This document shows positions 1 to 12,218 of a DNA stretch of 64,000 bases, one piece after another; the first letter of the stretch is position 1; each line of letters begins with the position of its first letter. Position numbers and translations under genes: made by a program. Source of the DNA: Ligustrum vulgare (lineage: Eukaryota; Streptophyta; Magnoliopsida; Lamiales; Oleaceae); NCBI GenBank assembly GCA_963555705.1, contig OY743184.1:28226639-28290638 (forward strand). The letters are read 5' to 3'. A model generated the notes under the pieces. That model was not told the origin of the DNA, searched no databases, and was given only the letters and a program-made list of their open reading frames with translations.

Positions 1-2045
1 AAAAATTTGTTGACTACAACTCTTTAAAACCATTTGGATGTGCATCCTTTCCTTGTCTCAGACCCTATCAACAACACAAATTTAGTTCTCATACCACTAA
101 GTGTGTGTTTATTGGATATAGTTCCAATCACAAAGGATACAAGTGTCAAATGACAAAGGGAAAGTCTATATTTCTAGACATGTAATATTCAATGAATCTG
201 ACTTCCCTTCCAGTCCCTTAAAAATTCTGAAGACAGTTGCACAAATCATACACCTCCATCCTATTCCGTAATTCAACTTCCCTTTCTTTCAAAAGACCAA
301 GAATAAACCCTTGCTGGTAGAGTCACCTCAAGCACTGTAGAACTAATTTATCCTCATTCACAAGACACCAAAATTGAAGAATCTCTATCTTCATCTTTAA
401 CCGCTATACCTTACAACAACAACACCTATCAATCAGACTCCTCCATTGAACCTAACTCACCTGTATCCATTGAACAAGAAATAGAACCTCCAATACCTAT
501 TGAAATAAATCCTCAGAGAAACCACACACAAATTGAGTTTCATCCCATATCCACACCAAATGACCATACTATGATCACTAGAGCCAAACATGGAATCTTC
601 AAACCCAAAGTCTACATTAGGATCTCACAAAAGGGAGAAGGTTATGTGATTGAACCTAATTCAGCAAAAGAAGCATGAGAATCTGAGGGTTGGAGGACAA
701 CTATGAAAGCTAAGTCCAAGGCCTTAATGGATAATAAAACCTGGGAGCTTGTTCCCTACTAGACAAGGTACAATGTAGTGGGTAATAAATAGGTTTACAA
801 GGTGAAAAGGATTGCAGATGGTTCAACTGACAGGCTAAAAGCAAGATTGATTGCAAAGGGGTTTCATCAAACCCCAGAGTGGATTTATATGAAACATTTA
901 TCCCTGTGCTAAAACCTTCAACACTAAAGATCACCCTCATAGTGGTTGTAAGTCTGAATTGGCTAAATGGGAACTTGAAGGAGGAAGTATACATGATACA
1001 ACCTGAGTGCTTCATTGATCCTAGACATCCCTCACATGTCTGCAGACTAACTCAGGCGTTGTACGGACTGAAACAAGCTCCCAGAGCATGGTTTGAGAAG
1101 CTTAAAGACATATTTCAAAGTTGGGGCTTCAGTCATTCTAAAGCAGACACGTCTCTTTTCTACCTAAAGTAGACATGAAGATCCGATTCATCCTTGTGTA
1201 TGTTGATGATATAATCATCACTGAAACAGCAATGAAAATATCTAAGAGATAATAAAGAAGTTAAATGTTGAATTTGCACTCAAAAGATATAGGGAATATG
1301 CATCAATTCTTAGGAATTGAAGTAACAAGACATGAAGCTGGTATGCATCTGACTCATACCAAGTATATCTCAGACCTACTTGAAAGGTTTAACTTCAGCA
1401 ACTTGAAACCCTGTCCTACTCCTAGCTCCATTGGAAACAATCTATCAAAGGACACTGGCCAATTACTTGAAACTCCATCTATCTTTAGGAGTGCCATAGG
1501 TGGACTGCAATATTTATCTCACACGAGACTAGATATCAGGTTTTCAGTAAATAAACTAAGTCAATACTTGCAGTAACCAACAACAGCATACTGGTCAACT
1601 CTTAAAAGGATCTTCAGATACCTAAAGGGATCAGTAAATCAAGGATTATGGCTTAAGAGAAGTGAAATACTGTAATTGAGTGGATACTCCGATGCGGATT
1701 GGGCATCCTGCCCCAATGATAGAAGATCAATTACAGCCTACTGTGTGTATGTGGGGAACAACCTAGCCTGGTCATCTAAGAAAAAAAGTGTGGTATCAAG
1801 GTCCAGTACTGAATTAGAGGATAGAGCGCTTGCAGCTGTTGTGTCTAAAATAGCTTGGACTCAATCACTCTTCAAATAAATAAATTTATGCCTAAATTGC
1901 ACAATAATTTGGTGTGACAATATGAGTGCAAGCGCCTTGGCATCCAATCCAGTATATCATGCTCGTACAAAGCACATTGAGCTGGATTTACATTTTGTAC
2001 ATGATAAAGTGCTATCAAAGGAAATTGAAATTAGGAAACTCCATT
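1..2045 (+). pseudogene. Ty1/copia pol fragment (integrase C-end, RT, RNase H), decayed
   Basis: Truncated at the left window edge. Translated in shifting frames, it shows the end of a copia integrase (PFGCASFPC and CVFIGYSS at 30-125), reverse transcriptase (GLKQAPRAWFEKL at ~1066-1104; catalytic YVDDIIIT near 1198-1221), the connection region (MHQFLGIEV near 1300) and RNase H (GYSDADWASCPNDRRS at 1679-1726; ARTKHIELDLHFV near 1963-2001). Several stop codons (for example about 749, 1170 and 1574) and frame changes break the reading, so it cannot make a polyprotein. Homology stops abruptly near 2040, just before the usual 3' end of pol. The order INT-RT-RNaseH identifies the copia superfamily; lineage was not assigned. 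Confidence 0.9.
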
Positions 2046-2368
2046 GATTATTTTTGCAGGAAACTCTTCACGGTGACACCATAAATCGAACCCCCATTGC
2101 TACTGCCAATCGCCACTTCGAACAGCCCAATCCCAAAATCACAGTAACATGAATCCATTGTCCAACCCCAAGAACTCACCTCCATAGCCGGCCCAATCAA
2201 TTCCGCCACCAACCAACCTTCACTGTCAACTACAAATCTCCACACCACTAATTTCTCGCCAGTCGAACCCAATCTCACGACCACCCACAATGGAGGCCAC
2301 TACCGTCACCAAAGTTAAAAGAGTTGTTCACTTGAATTCACGACACAAGTAGAAGGAGATGGTGAACA

Positions 2369-2742
2369 GTGTTGAAATTCGTTTCTTTCCTGAAATTTGT
2401 AAAAGGAAGATTTTACATTTTCTACTTAAATGAAAACACAACTTTACCAAATTGCACTTTATTAAAATGTCATTCTTTCCCACAAAACTTTGCTGATCCA
2501 TCTCTCACACTCTCACTCAAAACACGCACTAGCCAGCTACCAGTTTGTTAGTAATGCTTTGTACTATTTCTCTCTTCTGCACAACTAACGTTCGATTCCT
2601 CTGTATATGTGTACACTCTAGATTTAGTCTTCGAAATATTCTTCATTGTATATTTAATGGTGTGCTATATCCTGTATAAGGTAATTTTTATACAGAATTT
2701 GTTTTTCTTTATCATTGTGCTCAATTTTATCTACCAAGCACA
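2369..2742 (+). repeat. possible 3' LTR of the copia fragment
   Basis: A purine-rich stretch (AGAAGGAGATGG near 2350) sits where a polypurine tract would be expected and is followed by TGTTGAAATTCG, a usual start for a copia LTR. The following ~370 bp is AT-rich and ends near a CA dinucleotide. There is no second copy in the window, because the 5' end of the element lies off the left edge, so the boundaries are inferred. The stretch 2046-2368 holds nothing I recognise. Confidence 0.3.
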
Positions 2743-4092
2743 ACCCCACTTCATGAATCGCCGCCCGAACTAACGCACAAAATCCACATCACCACCACCG
2801 AAACAACACCCCAAACCTTTTTCAAAATCACCCTCCAATACATCTAAGAAAAAACTAAAATCCAAAATATAAAGTTAACCGAAATATTCACCTCGACCGC
2901 TGACCGCTTCAATCAGGCTATAGCCAGAAAACTAAAACTCCCAAAGCCAACTCCGAGTCTGGGTTTCTTGCAAAATTCACCCAAACCCGCCTTCTTTTCA
3001 CACACCCCTTCACCATTGCCACATGACTGCAGTACCACCGCTGGTTAGACATCCGACGTCGATACACACACACACACAGATTTATTGTTTTTAAAAGTTT
3101 TGATTTTGAAAATTACCCCTTAAGCCCCAAGTGTGAAAAGTAATTGTTTTAGTCCCCTTTTTTTAAAAGCCATGTAACTTAATCCCTGCAATTTTGAAAT
3201 AAATTAGTTAACACTTATAGTTTCCCTATGAGTCTGTCCTTTTAGTCCTGAAAAAAGTCTATTTCAGATTCTAAACTTTTAAATTCCAGTTTTCTTTAAA
3301 ATCTCAATTTAGTCTCTAAACTTTATTTTGTCACTTTAATCTTTAAATTTTAGAAGTACTAAATTAATTTAATTTTTCTTTTGGTTAGACGAAGCTTTTG
3401 ATGAATTAAGAGGTTGACATGTTATTCTCGCTCCTATTTTTGAACTCGTAAAGTTCTTGGTAGACTCACTCCCCATTAATTAGTTTGAATTATAATTGCA
3501 TGTATTATGTGAATTTACATGATTTATATTCTTTGATACATGAAACAAGATGAGAATAACTCTTATGAGATAAAATGAGAAATTGATATTGTTATGCATG
3601 TCATAACTTAAATAGTTTAATGCATGAGCTGGGAGGAGACTACCCCTTCCCTACAATATGAATAGCCTACTATTATGGTGATGATGTCACTTTATAAATT
3701 GCATAAGTATGTATTCAATTATTTTTTAAATTAAGCGATGGGTCTACTGAGTATTTCTTTGAAACACTCATTTTGTTATATTAACAACATTTGTAGATTT
3801 CAAAGACGGTGGTGAATAAAGGGTTGTGGTTTCAAATTGATAAATAAAGCTTTTTTAAAAAGTCACAGTTTATGAATTTTGTTAATTTATTGTGTCATGA
3901 CAATACATGAAAATCGAGATGTAGAGTTTCATGAATTGTTTTAAATGAATTTATTTGATTTAAGTTATCGTTGAGGCTTTCAATTAATAAATGTGATGTT
4001 TAAAATTCAGTGATTCAGCTAAATATTCTTATAAAATGTTAGTTATTGAGGATGACTTGGCATTTCGAGTTTACAGAACTCAGGGTGTTACA
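2743..4092 (-). repeat. degenerate LTR-like remnant; no gene
   Basis: AT-rich, no convincing coding content, one (AC)n microsatellite at 3064-3079. The right end reads CAGGGTGTTACA on the plus strand, that is TGTAACACCCTG on the minus strand, which resembles the terminal sequence of many plant Ty3/gypsy LTRs. The opposite end was not found. Treated as a probable old solo LTR of uncertain extent. Confidence 0.3.
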
Positions 4093-4702
4093 GCACAAGC
4101 CCACAATTACAAGAAAGTAGATATTCGATGTGAAAAGTAAAGTAAAGGAAATTACATTCTCTGTTTTGAGAGATGATTTGCTAGTCTCAACCACCATGTC
4201 CATGTTTGAATGGTCTCACTACTTGCACTTTTTCAGTAACCGCTTTCCATGATCTATCCACTAAATTCTCTTGCTAATAATTATTGGATCATGGGTAATT
4301 ATAGATGATATTTGCTCCATTACTTTTCCAACTTTTCTCCATGGTCTACTCTTTTTTAAGAAGCGTTATGCTGGAAACATGCCAAAGATATATGTCCCTT
4401 TTTGCTTCCCTCGCTCTAGTTGGCCGAATCCTACCTCGCATTGTTGGCCCTATTTGTGCATACTCGCACTTTATGCCAGGTGATATTTTGCCCAATGGTG
4501 ACTATTTTTAATCTCCAAGTATCAACGTCACATTTTCCTTTACTTTTGAACGATTTTGTACGTCAACAAGAACCATGATGAACCACCATGTTTCGTGATC
4601 TCAATGCCCATGTTGGACTGGATTTGCACTTGTCCTAAACAAACACTGGCATGTCGGTGCCATCATCTAGACCGATTGACTGCAACTACGAATGTGATGT
4701 CT
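4093..4702. other. no recognisable gene; probably internal sequence of the LTR element at 4703-4897
   Basis: Overlapping short open frames at 4271-4511 resemble nothing I know. On the minus strand this region lies directly downstream of the primer site at 4703-4714, so it may be the internal domain of a small LTR element. A second LTR copy was looked for by eye between 4093 and 4300 and was not seen. Confidence 0.3.
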
Positions 4703-4897
4703 TCTTTGATACCATTGTTATGGATCTTGAGAGATACATACCTCGAAAGTTAGTTTTTAAAGTTGAAGAGTCCAAATCTATATAAACTACACACCAAAAA
4801 TCCTACACTTTCGATGTGGGATCCAAAATCCATATCTTGCAATGTCAACCATGATGCCTAATTTATGAGTTTAGTGATGAATGAAAGCTCTCCAACA
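4703..4897 (-). mobile_element. short LTR (182 bp) with adjoining initiator-Met primer site; TRIM-like or truncated element
   Basis: On the minus strand the LTR starts TGTTGGAGAGC (4897) and ends CCATAACA (4716). One base later comes TGGTATCAAAGA (4714-4703), two mismatches from the plant initiator-tRNA-Met primer site TGGTATCAGAGC. Inside is ATCCCACATCG followed, about 35 bp later centre to centre, by a TATATA box. That is the arrangement of plant LTR promoters, and it also matches the upstream element and TATA spacing of plant Pol II snRNA genes. The very short LTR suggests a TRIM (terminal-repeat retrotransposon in miniature), but only one LTR is present. Confidence 0.6.
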
Positions 4898-6690
4898 TTA
4901 ACCAAATATTTCAAAATCATATGGATGCATGAGCATATAATTCGTTAACAAACAAGGCAAGTGACAAAACGAAAGGGGTGCAAAGAATAGAAGAATTGAG
5001 GGCGGAGAGCAATCAATCTTTGTTCATAAAATCATGTTAACTATTACATTGGATAAATTCCTCTATTTAGTATTGATCAACAAATTAAGAATTTATAAGG
5101 AAAGAAACTTCTAAAAAACTGTGATTGTATTAAAATAACAAAACTAATATTATCTAAGCTAATTGGAATAAAACTATATTTATAAAATTCTATTATAATT
5201 GTAACTTTATGTTTTATTTGTATCTTGATCTCCATAACATATAGGACTATATAACCTATATTAGAGAAGAATGATAGTGCAAAATATTGTAGGAGACAAT
5301 ATATCGTGTAGGTTAACATGCGGTGATTATGAGTTAATAAGTACCTTCTTTACGAAAGAACAGAGTAAATGTACTCAAGTGGGAAGCATTACATCTGTTT
5401 GTAGACTTTGCAAACTAGTTGACAAGGCAGAAGCCATCAAGGAGGGATATATATACGTTATTGCATCATGGATTCATGTCCCAGATCTTTCACCTTCATC
5501 TGTCAAAATAGTTAGTGAGCAACTTCAATTGGCCTATTTCTGCTAATATTTTGTTAAGTATGTTGCAACTCTTTAAATTTCCAGAACAACCATTTTGAAA
5601 AAATCTTATTACGTAGCTATTTAGCAGCTGCAATAGATCTTCCCTGCAACGAGCTTCAAGAAGAGAATTGTAAGAAGAAACTATTGGATAAATATGCCAA
5701 TAGAGTATAATTCACGACATTTGAAATAAAATATTAATTGATTTTATTAATATGAAGTTGGTTTTGTCCACAGGTTGATTTGATATTACAGATTGAGTGT
5801 TTAAGTTGTTAAATATAAAAAGATTCAATTTGTAATTCGATCTAAAATTAATGTTCACGATCTATTAATAAATATGAACAATTTGTTTTGCTAAGATCGT
5901 CTCGATTTTAGTAAAGGCAATATTTGACTTTGGTAATAAAGTTGAAAGTACGTTTGGAACATATTGAACGAGACCGCTTGAAATTAATTTTTGACATTGA
6001 CCATATAAATTTAATTTCATTTGACTATGCGAGACCTTAATCCTGACCAGATATTGGATTTCGATTACTAGCTTGAAGTTCTTTGAGGTATCAAAGGTTA
6101 TGATCAAATTGCTGATCAATATCTAGGTACTTTGAAAATTAAAGTGAACTAACGAGGTATTATGGAATTCGTCACCTTTTAGGTATGATCATAATCTCAC
6201 TAGTTATCTTAGTAGATAGTTAAATTTGAACTGGATTGTTGAATTCTATGATGTGATGTTATTATATTAAACTGTCATATAGAATATGAGAGTTGAGAAT
6301 TTATGAATATTCAAAGAAGGACACTTTGGTCATTTTAACTTGCTCCGAATATTCGAATTAATCGACGGAGGTAACATTTGATAGAAATAAGTCAAAGTAC
6401 ATAGTTAGTGATTATTGCTTTAATAATTTCAATTTTACAGCGTAATTTCAATTTTACAATGTGCAATCACGTTCTTTTAGTGAAATAGAACGTGATTAGT
6501 AAATAATTTTTACTGATCGAGAGTTACTTAGTCAAGATAAATGTATGGAAAATTATGTGATACCCTATTTTTTAAGTTACAATTCAAAGTGCTTGTGACA
6601 AACTTAATTTTTTATTTTATTTTCAGGTCTCAATACAATTGATTAAAATTAATATATAATTAAAAATTAAAATAAATATACACAACAATC
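4898..6690. other. AT-rich intergenic sequence, no supported gene
   Basis: One 91-residue open frame (5271-5546, plus) has no domain or family I recognise and no flanking support. The rest is AT-rich with many stops in all frames. Nothing with paired repeats was seen. Confidence 0.4.
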
Positions 6691-6699
6691 CAATCTCAC

Positions 6700-7985
6700 C
6701 CCTAAATTGAGTTTAAGTGTTCCATTCCACACTCAACTTATACCTCTGTCTCACTTTCCTAATTGAACTTTAGATTGTTTCCCAAACCTCACTCAATTTC
6801 ATAAAGTTATGCTCCATCCAACACTACCTTCATAAAATTGGATGGAATTGCCACATGGCAAACATAATTGCCACGTGGAAATTTTTTTTGTTAAAAATGC
6901 TACCACAACCTCCTACTTAATTACATCATTGGTTCCTCAACTTTCAAATTTTGTCACTTTAGTTCTCAAATTTTGAATTTCCTTACAAAAATGTCCTTTT
7001 TTTGCAACTTTGGTCCTTCGACTTTATCACTTCTTGCACATTAGTCCCCAAATTTTATTTTTCTTTTAATTTAGTCATTCTAGTATTGGAGTCATATATC
7101 ATTGTCTTCAAACGAGTATAGTTTCATATGTACAACTCTGAATTGCGCACCATTTTTTGCATTGAACTAAAAATTTAACTCTCTTTCTAATGATATATAA
7201 TATGTTCATCTATTGAACATTATGTTCTATTTTTGTACTGTAGATACTTGTTTTGTTTGGACAAAGTTTTAATTTCAGCCTTATTTTGCAAGTTCAAACA
7301 AAAAATTGCAAGTTCCAACAAAATTGCACTAAAATTATTAAAACTTGCAAGTTCACCAATTTTAAAGTTTCAAAAAAATTTGCATAACCAGTTACGTTAA
7401 TCAATGTTGACCTAACAAAAACAAGTATCTACAGTACAAAAATAAAACATCTTATTCAATAAATGAGCATATTATACACCATTAGAAAGATGATTAAATT
7501 TAGAGTTCAACGCAAAAAAGGTGCACAATTGGGAGTTGTAGATAAGAAATTATACGCATTTGAAGACAATGACTTATGAAGCAAATTATTAATAGAAGGA
7601 CTAAATTGAAAGAAAAGTAAAATTTGGGCACTAACATGCAAGAAATAAAAAAGTTGAAGGAGCAAATTTGCAAAAATATAAGGGCATTTTTGAAAAGAAA
7701 TTCAAATTTTGAGGACTAAAGTGACGTAATTTGAAAGTTGAGGGACCAATGATGTAATTAAGGAGGAGATTCTGCTGAAATTTTTAGCAAAAACATTTTT
7801 CACGCCGCAATTCCATTAGCCACATGGCAATTCCGTTTGCTCACGTGGCGATTCCATCCAATTTTATGAAGGTAGTGTTGGATGGAGTATAACTTTATGA
7901 AGTTGAGTGAGATTTAGAAAACATTGTAAAGTTTAGTGAGAAAAGTAAGACAAAGGTATAAGTTCAATGAGAAATGAAATATCAA
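6700..7985. repeat. large foldback element (imperfect inverted repeat, ~560-bp arms)
   Basis: The left arm (about 6700-7258) is an imperfect inverted copy of the right arm (about 7414-7985), with a ~155-bp loop. Matching landmarks include CTCCATCCAACACTACC (left, about 6811) against GGTAGTGTTGGATGGAG (right, about 7871), TGGCAATTCC-type segments, and the inner pair GTACTGTAGATACTTGT / ACAAGTATCTACAGTAC. The arms are diverged but collinear throughout. No transposase is present. A transcript through it would fold into a long hairpin. It is probably a non-autonomous foldback DNA transposon; no clear target duplication was seen. Confidence 0.85.
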
Positions 7986-8224
7986 CTCCCCCAAATTTAA
8001 CCCTAAAATCATTTCACTCTTCCCTCCCTCTCTCTCAACTTTGTTATCTCTATTTCCTTCTATCATGATCTACGGCGACCTGTGGAAGCAAGAGTCGTGT
8101 GCGGTGGCACATGAGTAACTTGAGCTGTAACACAGTTCGTCAATAAGCATCTTGATCCATTGATGACTTATCGAGAATGGTTACTTTTACATTACATCAA
8201 GATTCCACAATCGCAAGCCTGAAT

Positions 8225-8718
8225 TTAGGGATGGCAAAACGGCTCGTTGGCTCGAGTCGCTCGAGTTCGGTTCGAAAAAAGTTCAGGCTTAGCTCGAATC
8301 GAGATTTCAAACCCAATCTCTAGCCGAGTATTTTTTTTTTTTTTTTAGAGACGGACTTTGGCTCGACTCAGCTCAAATAAAAAAAAAGTACGCCCAAAAA
8401 GCTCAATGGGAGCTCGAGCCTTAAAATTCGGACAGGAGCTCGACTCAACTTGTTGTATATATACATTTTCAATACAAAAATTTATAAATTTTTGTTATAA
8501 AAATAAAACTAAAAAAAATAAAAGTTAGGGACTTCACTCAGCTCCGAAAAACTCGAGTTTAAATCTCGAGTCGAGCCTTATTTTTGAGGACGAGCTGGGC
8601 TTAACTCGAGCTCAAAAAATAAAAAATAAAAAAAATCAACCTCTAAAAGCTCAAGCCGAGCTCCAGCCTTGATCTTCGGTTCACGAGTCAACTCAGCTCA
8701 ACTCGTTGACATCCCTAA
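8225..8718. mobile_element. hAT-like MITE (~494 bp)
   Basis: Terminal inverted repeats TTAGGGATGGCAA (left) and TTAGGGATGTCAA (complement of the right end) bound a sequence rich in GCTCGAGTCGAGC-like motifs that fold back on each other, with long poly-A/T runs. These ends resemble those of common plant hAT-type miniature elements. The 8-bp flanks match at only 4 of 8 positions, so the target duplication is decayed. Confidence 0.65.
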
Positions 8719-10430
8719 ACTTTTATCTTTCGCACCACACGCTTCTTCTGGGCATGCCATATCCGAGAATCTTCAAAATATATTGCATTACTTCCTAAGA
8801 CAACGAATCAGCTGTAGTTAATACCTATTATCTTCCATTGTTTGACTGGGATTCTCACCTTAACAGTTGGCTGCAATAATGGCGAAATAATGTTTTGGGA
8901 AGTTGGAATGCGTGAGAGTTTGGTCTCAAAGCCATTAAAATCTGGGATATGCAAGCTTGTAGTTTAAGATCTGTGTTTCTAGATGAGGTGGTGGTAGGGT
9001 ATGGGTCCGTAGATCTTGTAGGGTGTGGGTTTGTAGATCTGGTGGTTGGGGTGGTAGTGGCGGTGAGGTGGGTGGTGGTGCGACGGTGATGAGGTAAAAT
9101 GAATACATTATACACAAGATAAAACTATACAAATTTGACTAGAGACTATCGATGGTTTATTATAGTTTGAATAATAAATTCTAAAATCTCTGCAAAAAAT
9201 TAGTTTGTGGAAAAGAAAAAACAACATTCGTTCACTCAAAAAAGGTTTTCTTGGCTCTATTAGTTGCAGATATGTGGCTTTAGCTTTCGATACAGATTTT
9301 TTTTTGGGTTTTAAACATCAAAATTAACGAGGATGAAGAAAGAAGATCTATATGCCTAAATCCTCGTATGGTAACCTTACTTCGCAATTTTTCAAATCAC
9401 TTTTTAATTATACACATTTTTCTTTTACAATTTTCAACCAATATTTTTTACTTCAAAATAAAAAATAAATCAAATTATAAACCTAGAAAATTAATGTTGG
9501 TCAATAAAAATACAATCACAATATGTATGGTTCTGATCAATTTATTAAATAAATATGATCAAAATATTAATTAATTACTATCTCTTTCTCAAAAAGATAG
9601 TCATATAGTTATTTTCACACAAATTAAGAAATGACTATTAGTATAGTTAGTATAGTTAGTGTATTAAATTTTAACAATGATTTTCCACTTTTACCTTTTA
9701 TCTACATTTACAGCATCCATTAATGGGACTCATATACACACACAACAGACTGCCACGTAAATCAAAGTGGGTGATTAGCAATAAATAAAATTTCAAACAT
9801 GTGGGTTTAACTTCCAATTTCAGACCTCCAAAATAAAACGTGAAAATGAAAATTTTTGAAAATTTGCCATAGAGTTTTGGAGGTAAATTTAAATGAAACA
9901 AAAAAATTGAAACATGACAAAATTTGAAAACTAAAAACCTGCCTATATATTTGCAATCTTCAACTGATCATATCCTACAAAATTATTTTCTTTGGTAATG
10001 GTTTGCCCATATTTTCGGATGCTCGACTCGTTGCTTCGATGATCGGTAATTACAAAATTATTTTCTCTGATATTGCTCTGAAGTGGTTCCGTTCCAGCAA
10101 GGTGATATCTTCATTTTAACACATGATGCCAGTCGCCACTGTATGTATCTTGAGAGAGGGAGATGAAAGGTATAATACCTAGTATTTGAATCCCCACACT
10201 GTTGAATTAACGCAGGAACTAACTTTGTTTCCCACAAAATTTTTGAAAATGCAATATATAGGTAGTTGGTGTCTTTTGTATCAAGATGCATTAAATAAGG
10301 GTATATATGAAAATGAAAAATTTAATATATGCTAAATATGGAAACAAGAATATCTTTTGGGGACAAACAAAAATAGTATACATGACTATCTTTTTGGGAT
10401 GAAGGAAGTGTAACTTTGTATTACTTGTAA
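8719..10430. other. intergenic; G/GT-rich tract and a degenerate MITE copy
   Basis: At 8975-9095 is a low-complexity G-rich stretch with repeated GTAGATCT and GGTGG units. At about 9366-9490 is a degraded relative of the MITE at 40,148-40,317, sharing TTTTCAACCA and TTTTTTACNTCAAAAT segments and a GTATGGTAAC-like end. No gene was recognised in the remainder. Confidence 0.45.
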
Positions 10431-11140
10431 AGAGTATGTGATGTGACTATTTTGATAAATTGTAGCCACAAAATTTGTTGCCACTAAATTTGTAATTATG
10501 ATCTAATTTGTGTCAACTGTAACCTTTATTAGTACGAAACGTGACCTGTTTAATTTATTTATATATTACAAAATTTATCGATCACAAATGTCATCAATTA
10601 TTAGGTAATTGTTATCAAAATACTAACTAGTTGTGATTAATAAACGAGTAAGTTGTGACCAATAAATAATGTGACAAAAATGCTGATTACGACTATATTT
10701 TGTAATTGTGACGAAAAATTGTATCGATTGTGACTTTATGCAACTTGTGACGATTATGAGACGTGACTCACTTAATTTAAATTATCGATAAAAAAATTTG
10801 ATGTGCAACTTAATTCTTAATTGTGAGACTTTGTATGACCATTTATTAGTATGGGATGTGACTTAATTAATTAATTAATTAATATGTTAAATTTTTTATC
10901 TATCACAAATATTGTCAATTATATGGGCGATTGACAAATTATTAGGTAATTGTGACCAAAATATTAACTAATTGTGACGAGCAAGGATATATTCAATTTA
11001 TTAGGTAATTGTGACAAAATATTGATTAATTATGATTTTGTGCGACTTATGATGTGTACAGAATGTGAACGTTTAATTTGTGTTAACCACGACTATGTGA
11101 ACCTTCTAGTACATAAATGTCATCAATTTATTAGATAATT
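10431..11140. repeat. degenerate tandem array, AT-rich half
   Basis: Units built on TTAGGTAATTGTGACCAAAAT, TGTGATNAATNAA and TTTGTGCGACTTATGA recur irregularly. Divergence between units is high and spacing uneven, so the period could not be fixed by eye. It runs into the G-rich array that follows and shares its TTGTAATTNTGACC core, so the two are probably one locus of different age. Confidence 0.55.
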
Positions 11141-11790
11141 GTGACCAAACTTGTAATTGTAATAGAAATGTGATTTTATGTGATTGAACTGTAACTTTAC
11201 GAGTGGGGTAGGATGGGGTAGGGTGAATTTTGGGACTAAATTTGTAATTTGTCACCGAACGATGACTTTGGGTATTCGAATGTAACTTTGTGGGTTGGGT
11301 TAGGTTGGGCTGGGTTGGGTTGGGCGAGGTGGGGTGAGGGTGGGACCAAACTGTGACATTGAAAGTAGGGTGGGACGGGATGAGACGTGATGGAGTGAAT
11401 TTTACAACTAATTTGTAATTATGACCGAACTGTGGCTTTGTGTGATCGAACTGTGACTTTTTGTATGTGGTTGGATGGGGTGGGGTGGGGTGGGGTGAAT
11501 AATTTATTACTAAATTTGTAATCGTAACCGAACTGTGAATTTGTGTGAGTGAACTGTGACTTTGCGAGTGGTGTGTGGTGGGTTTGGAGAGGGGGTGAAT
11601 TTTGTGACTAAATTTGTAATTATGATTGGACAATGACTTTGTGTAACAGATCGTGACTTTGTGGGGGGTGGGGTGGGGTATGATTAGGTGCATTTTGCGA
11701 CTAAATTTGTAATTATGATCAAATTGTAACTTTGTGTGACCGACTATGACTTCGACAGTGGATTGGGGTGTGCGGGTTGGGGGTGGATAG
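11141..11790. repeat. tandem array of ~92-105 bp units with G-rich spacers
   Basis: Each unit begins GACTAAATTTGTAATTATGA, continues with two GAACTGTGACTTTGTG-like halves, and ends in a G-rich spacer. Unit starts lie near 11400, 11505, 11607 and 11699, with an earlier one near 11237. The spacers include GGGGTGGGGTGGGGTGGGG (11,477-11,495) and a run of GGGTT/GGGCT repeats (11,291-11,340). The long minus-strand open frame here is an artefact of the repeat: Pro/His/Thr-rich, with no domain. Confidence 0.75.
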
Positions 11791-12218
11791 ACAGATTGGG
11801 TTAATAGGCGTTGTTTAAGTTTTTATATTTAATATTATTATGTTAGTTTTAATTTAATATATAAGTGATAATTATTTTTTTATTATATATAATATTATAT
11901 TTGTTTATTACTATTAAGCGCCTAATATATATATCTATCTATATTATTATAATTGAGATTCTGTTAATTTTGACTGAATTCTCAATTTTGAACAAAATCA
12001 GCAGTGTGAACAGTATCTGATTTTTTGAAGAAAAAAATTTAAAAAATCTGCACGTAAAAGTTTTAACTTTATTTCGGTTTTAAATTCTTAATTGCCTTTT
12101 GCATGCACTAGGATTGCGGTTTCCAATCTGAATTTGAATTTGGGTTAATCTTATCTTTATATGTATATAGAATATAGATACAATTATAGATATAGATAAA
12201 AATAGAAGTGAGAAGAGA
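11791..12218. other. AT-rich spacer upstream of the RGGA-like pseudogene
   Basis: Contains TATATA runs and simple AT repeats, and no open frame of note. It could include the original 5' flank of the pseudogene copy that starts at 12,219. Confidence 0.3.

Noticed and set aside
3064..3079. (AC)n run as a regulatory feature
   Set aside because: An ordinary short microsatellite.
4703..4870. A U-type snRNA gene after the ATCCCACATCG/TATA pair
   Set aside because: Sequence after the TATA box does not begin like U1, U2, U4 or U5, and the region is bounded by LTR ends and a primer site.
5271..5546. 91-residue open frame on the plus strand as a gene
   Set aside because: No domain, family resemblance, splice context or codon pattern supports it; AT-rich intergenic surroundings.
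11106..11693. 195-residue minus-strand open frame
   Set aside because: It is the reverse reading of the G-rich tandem array; repetitive Pro/His/Thr composition follows the repeat unit.
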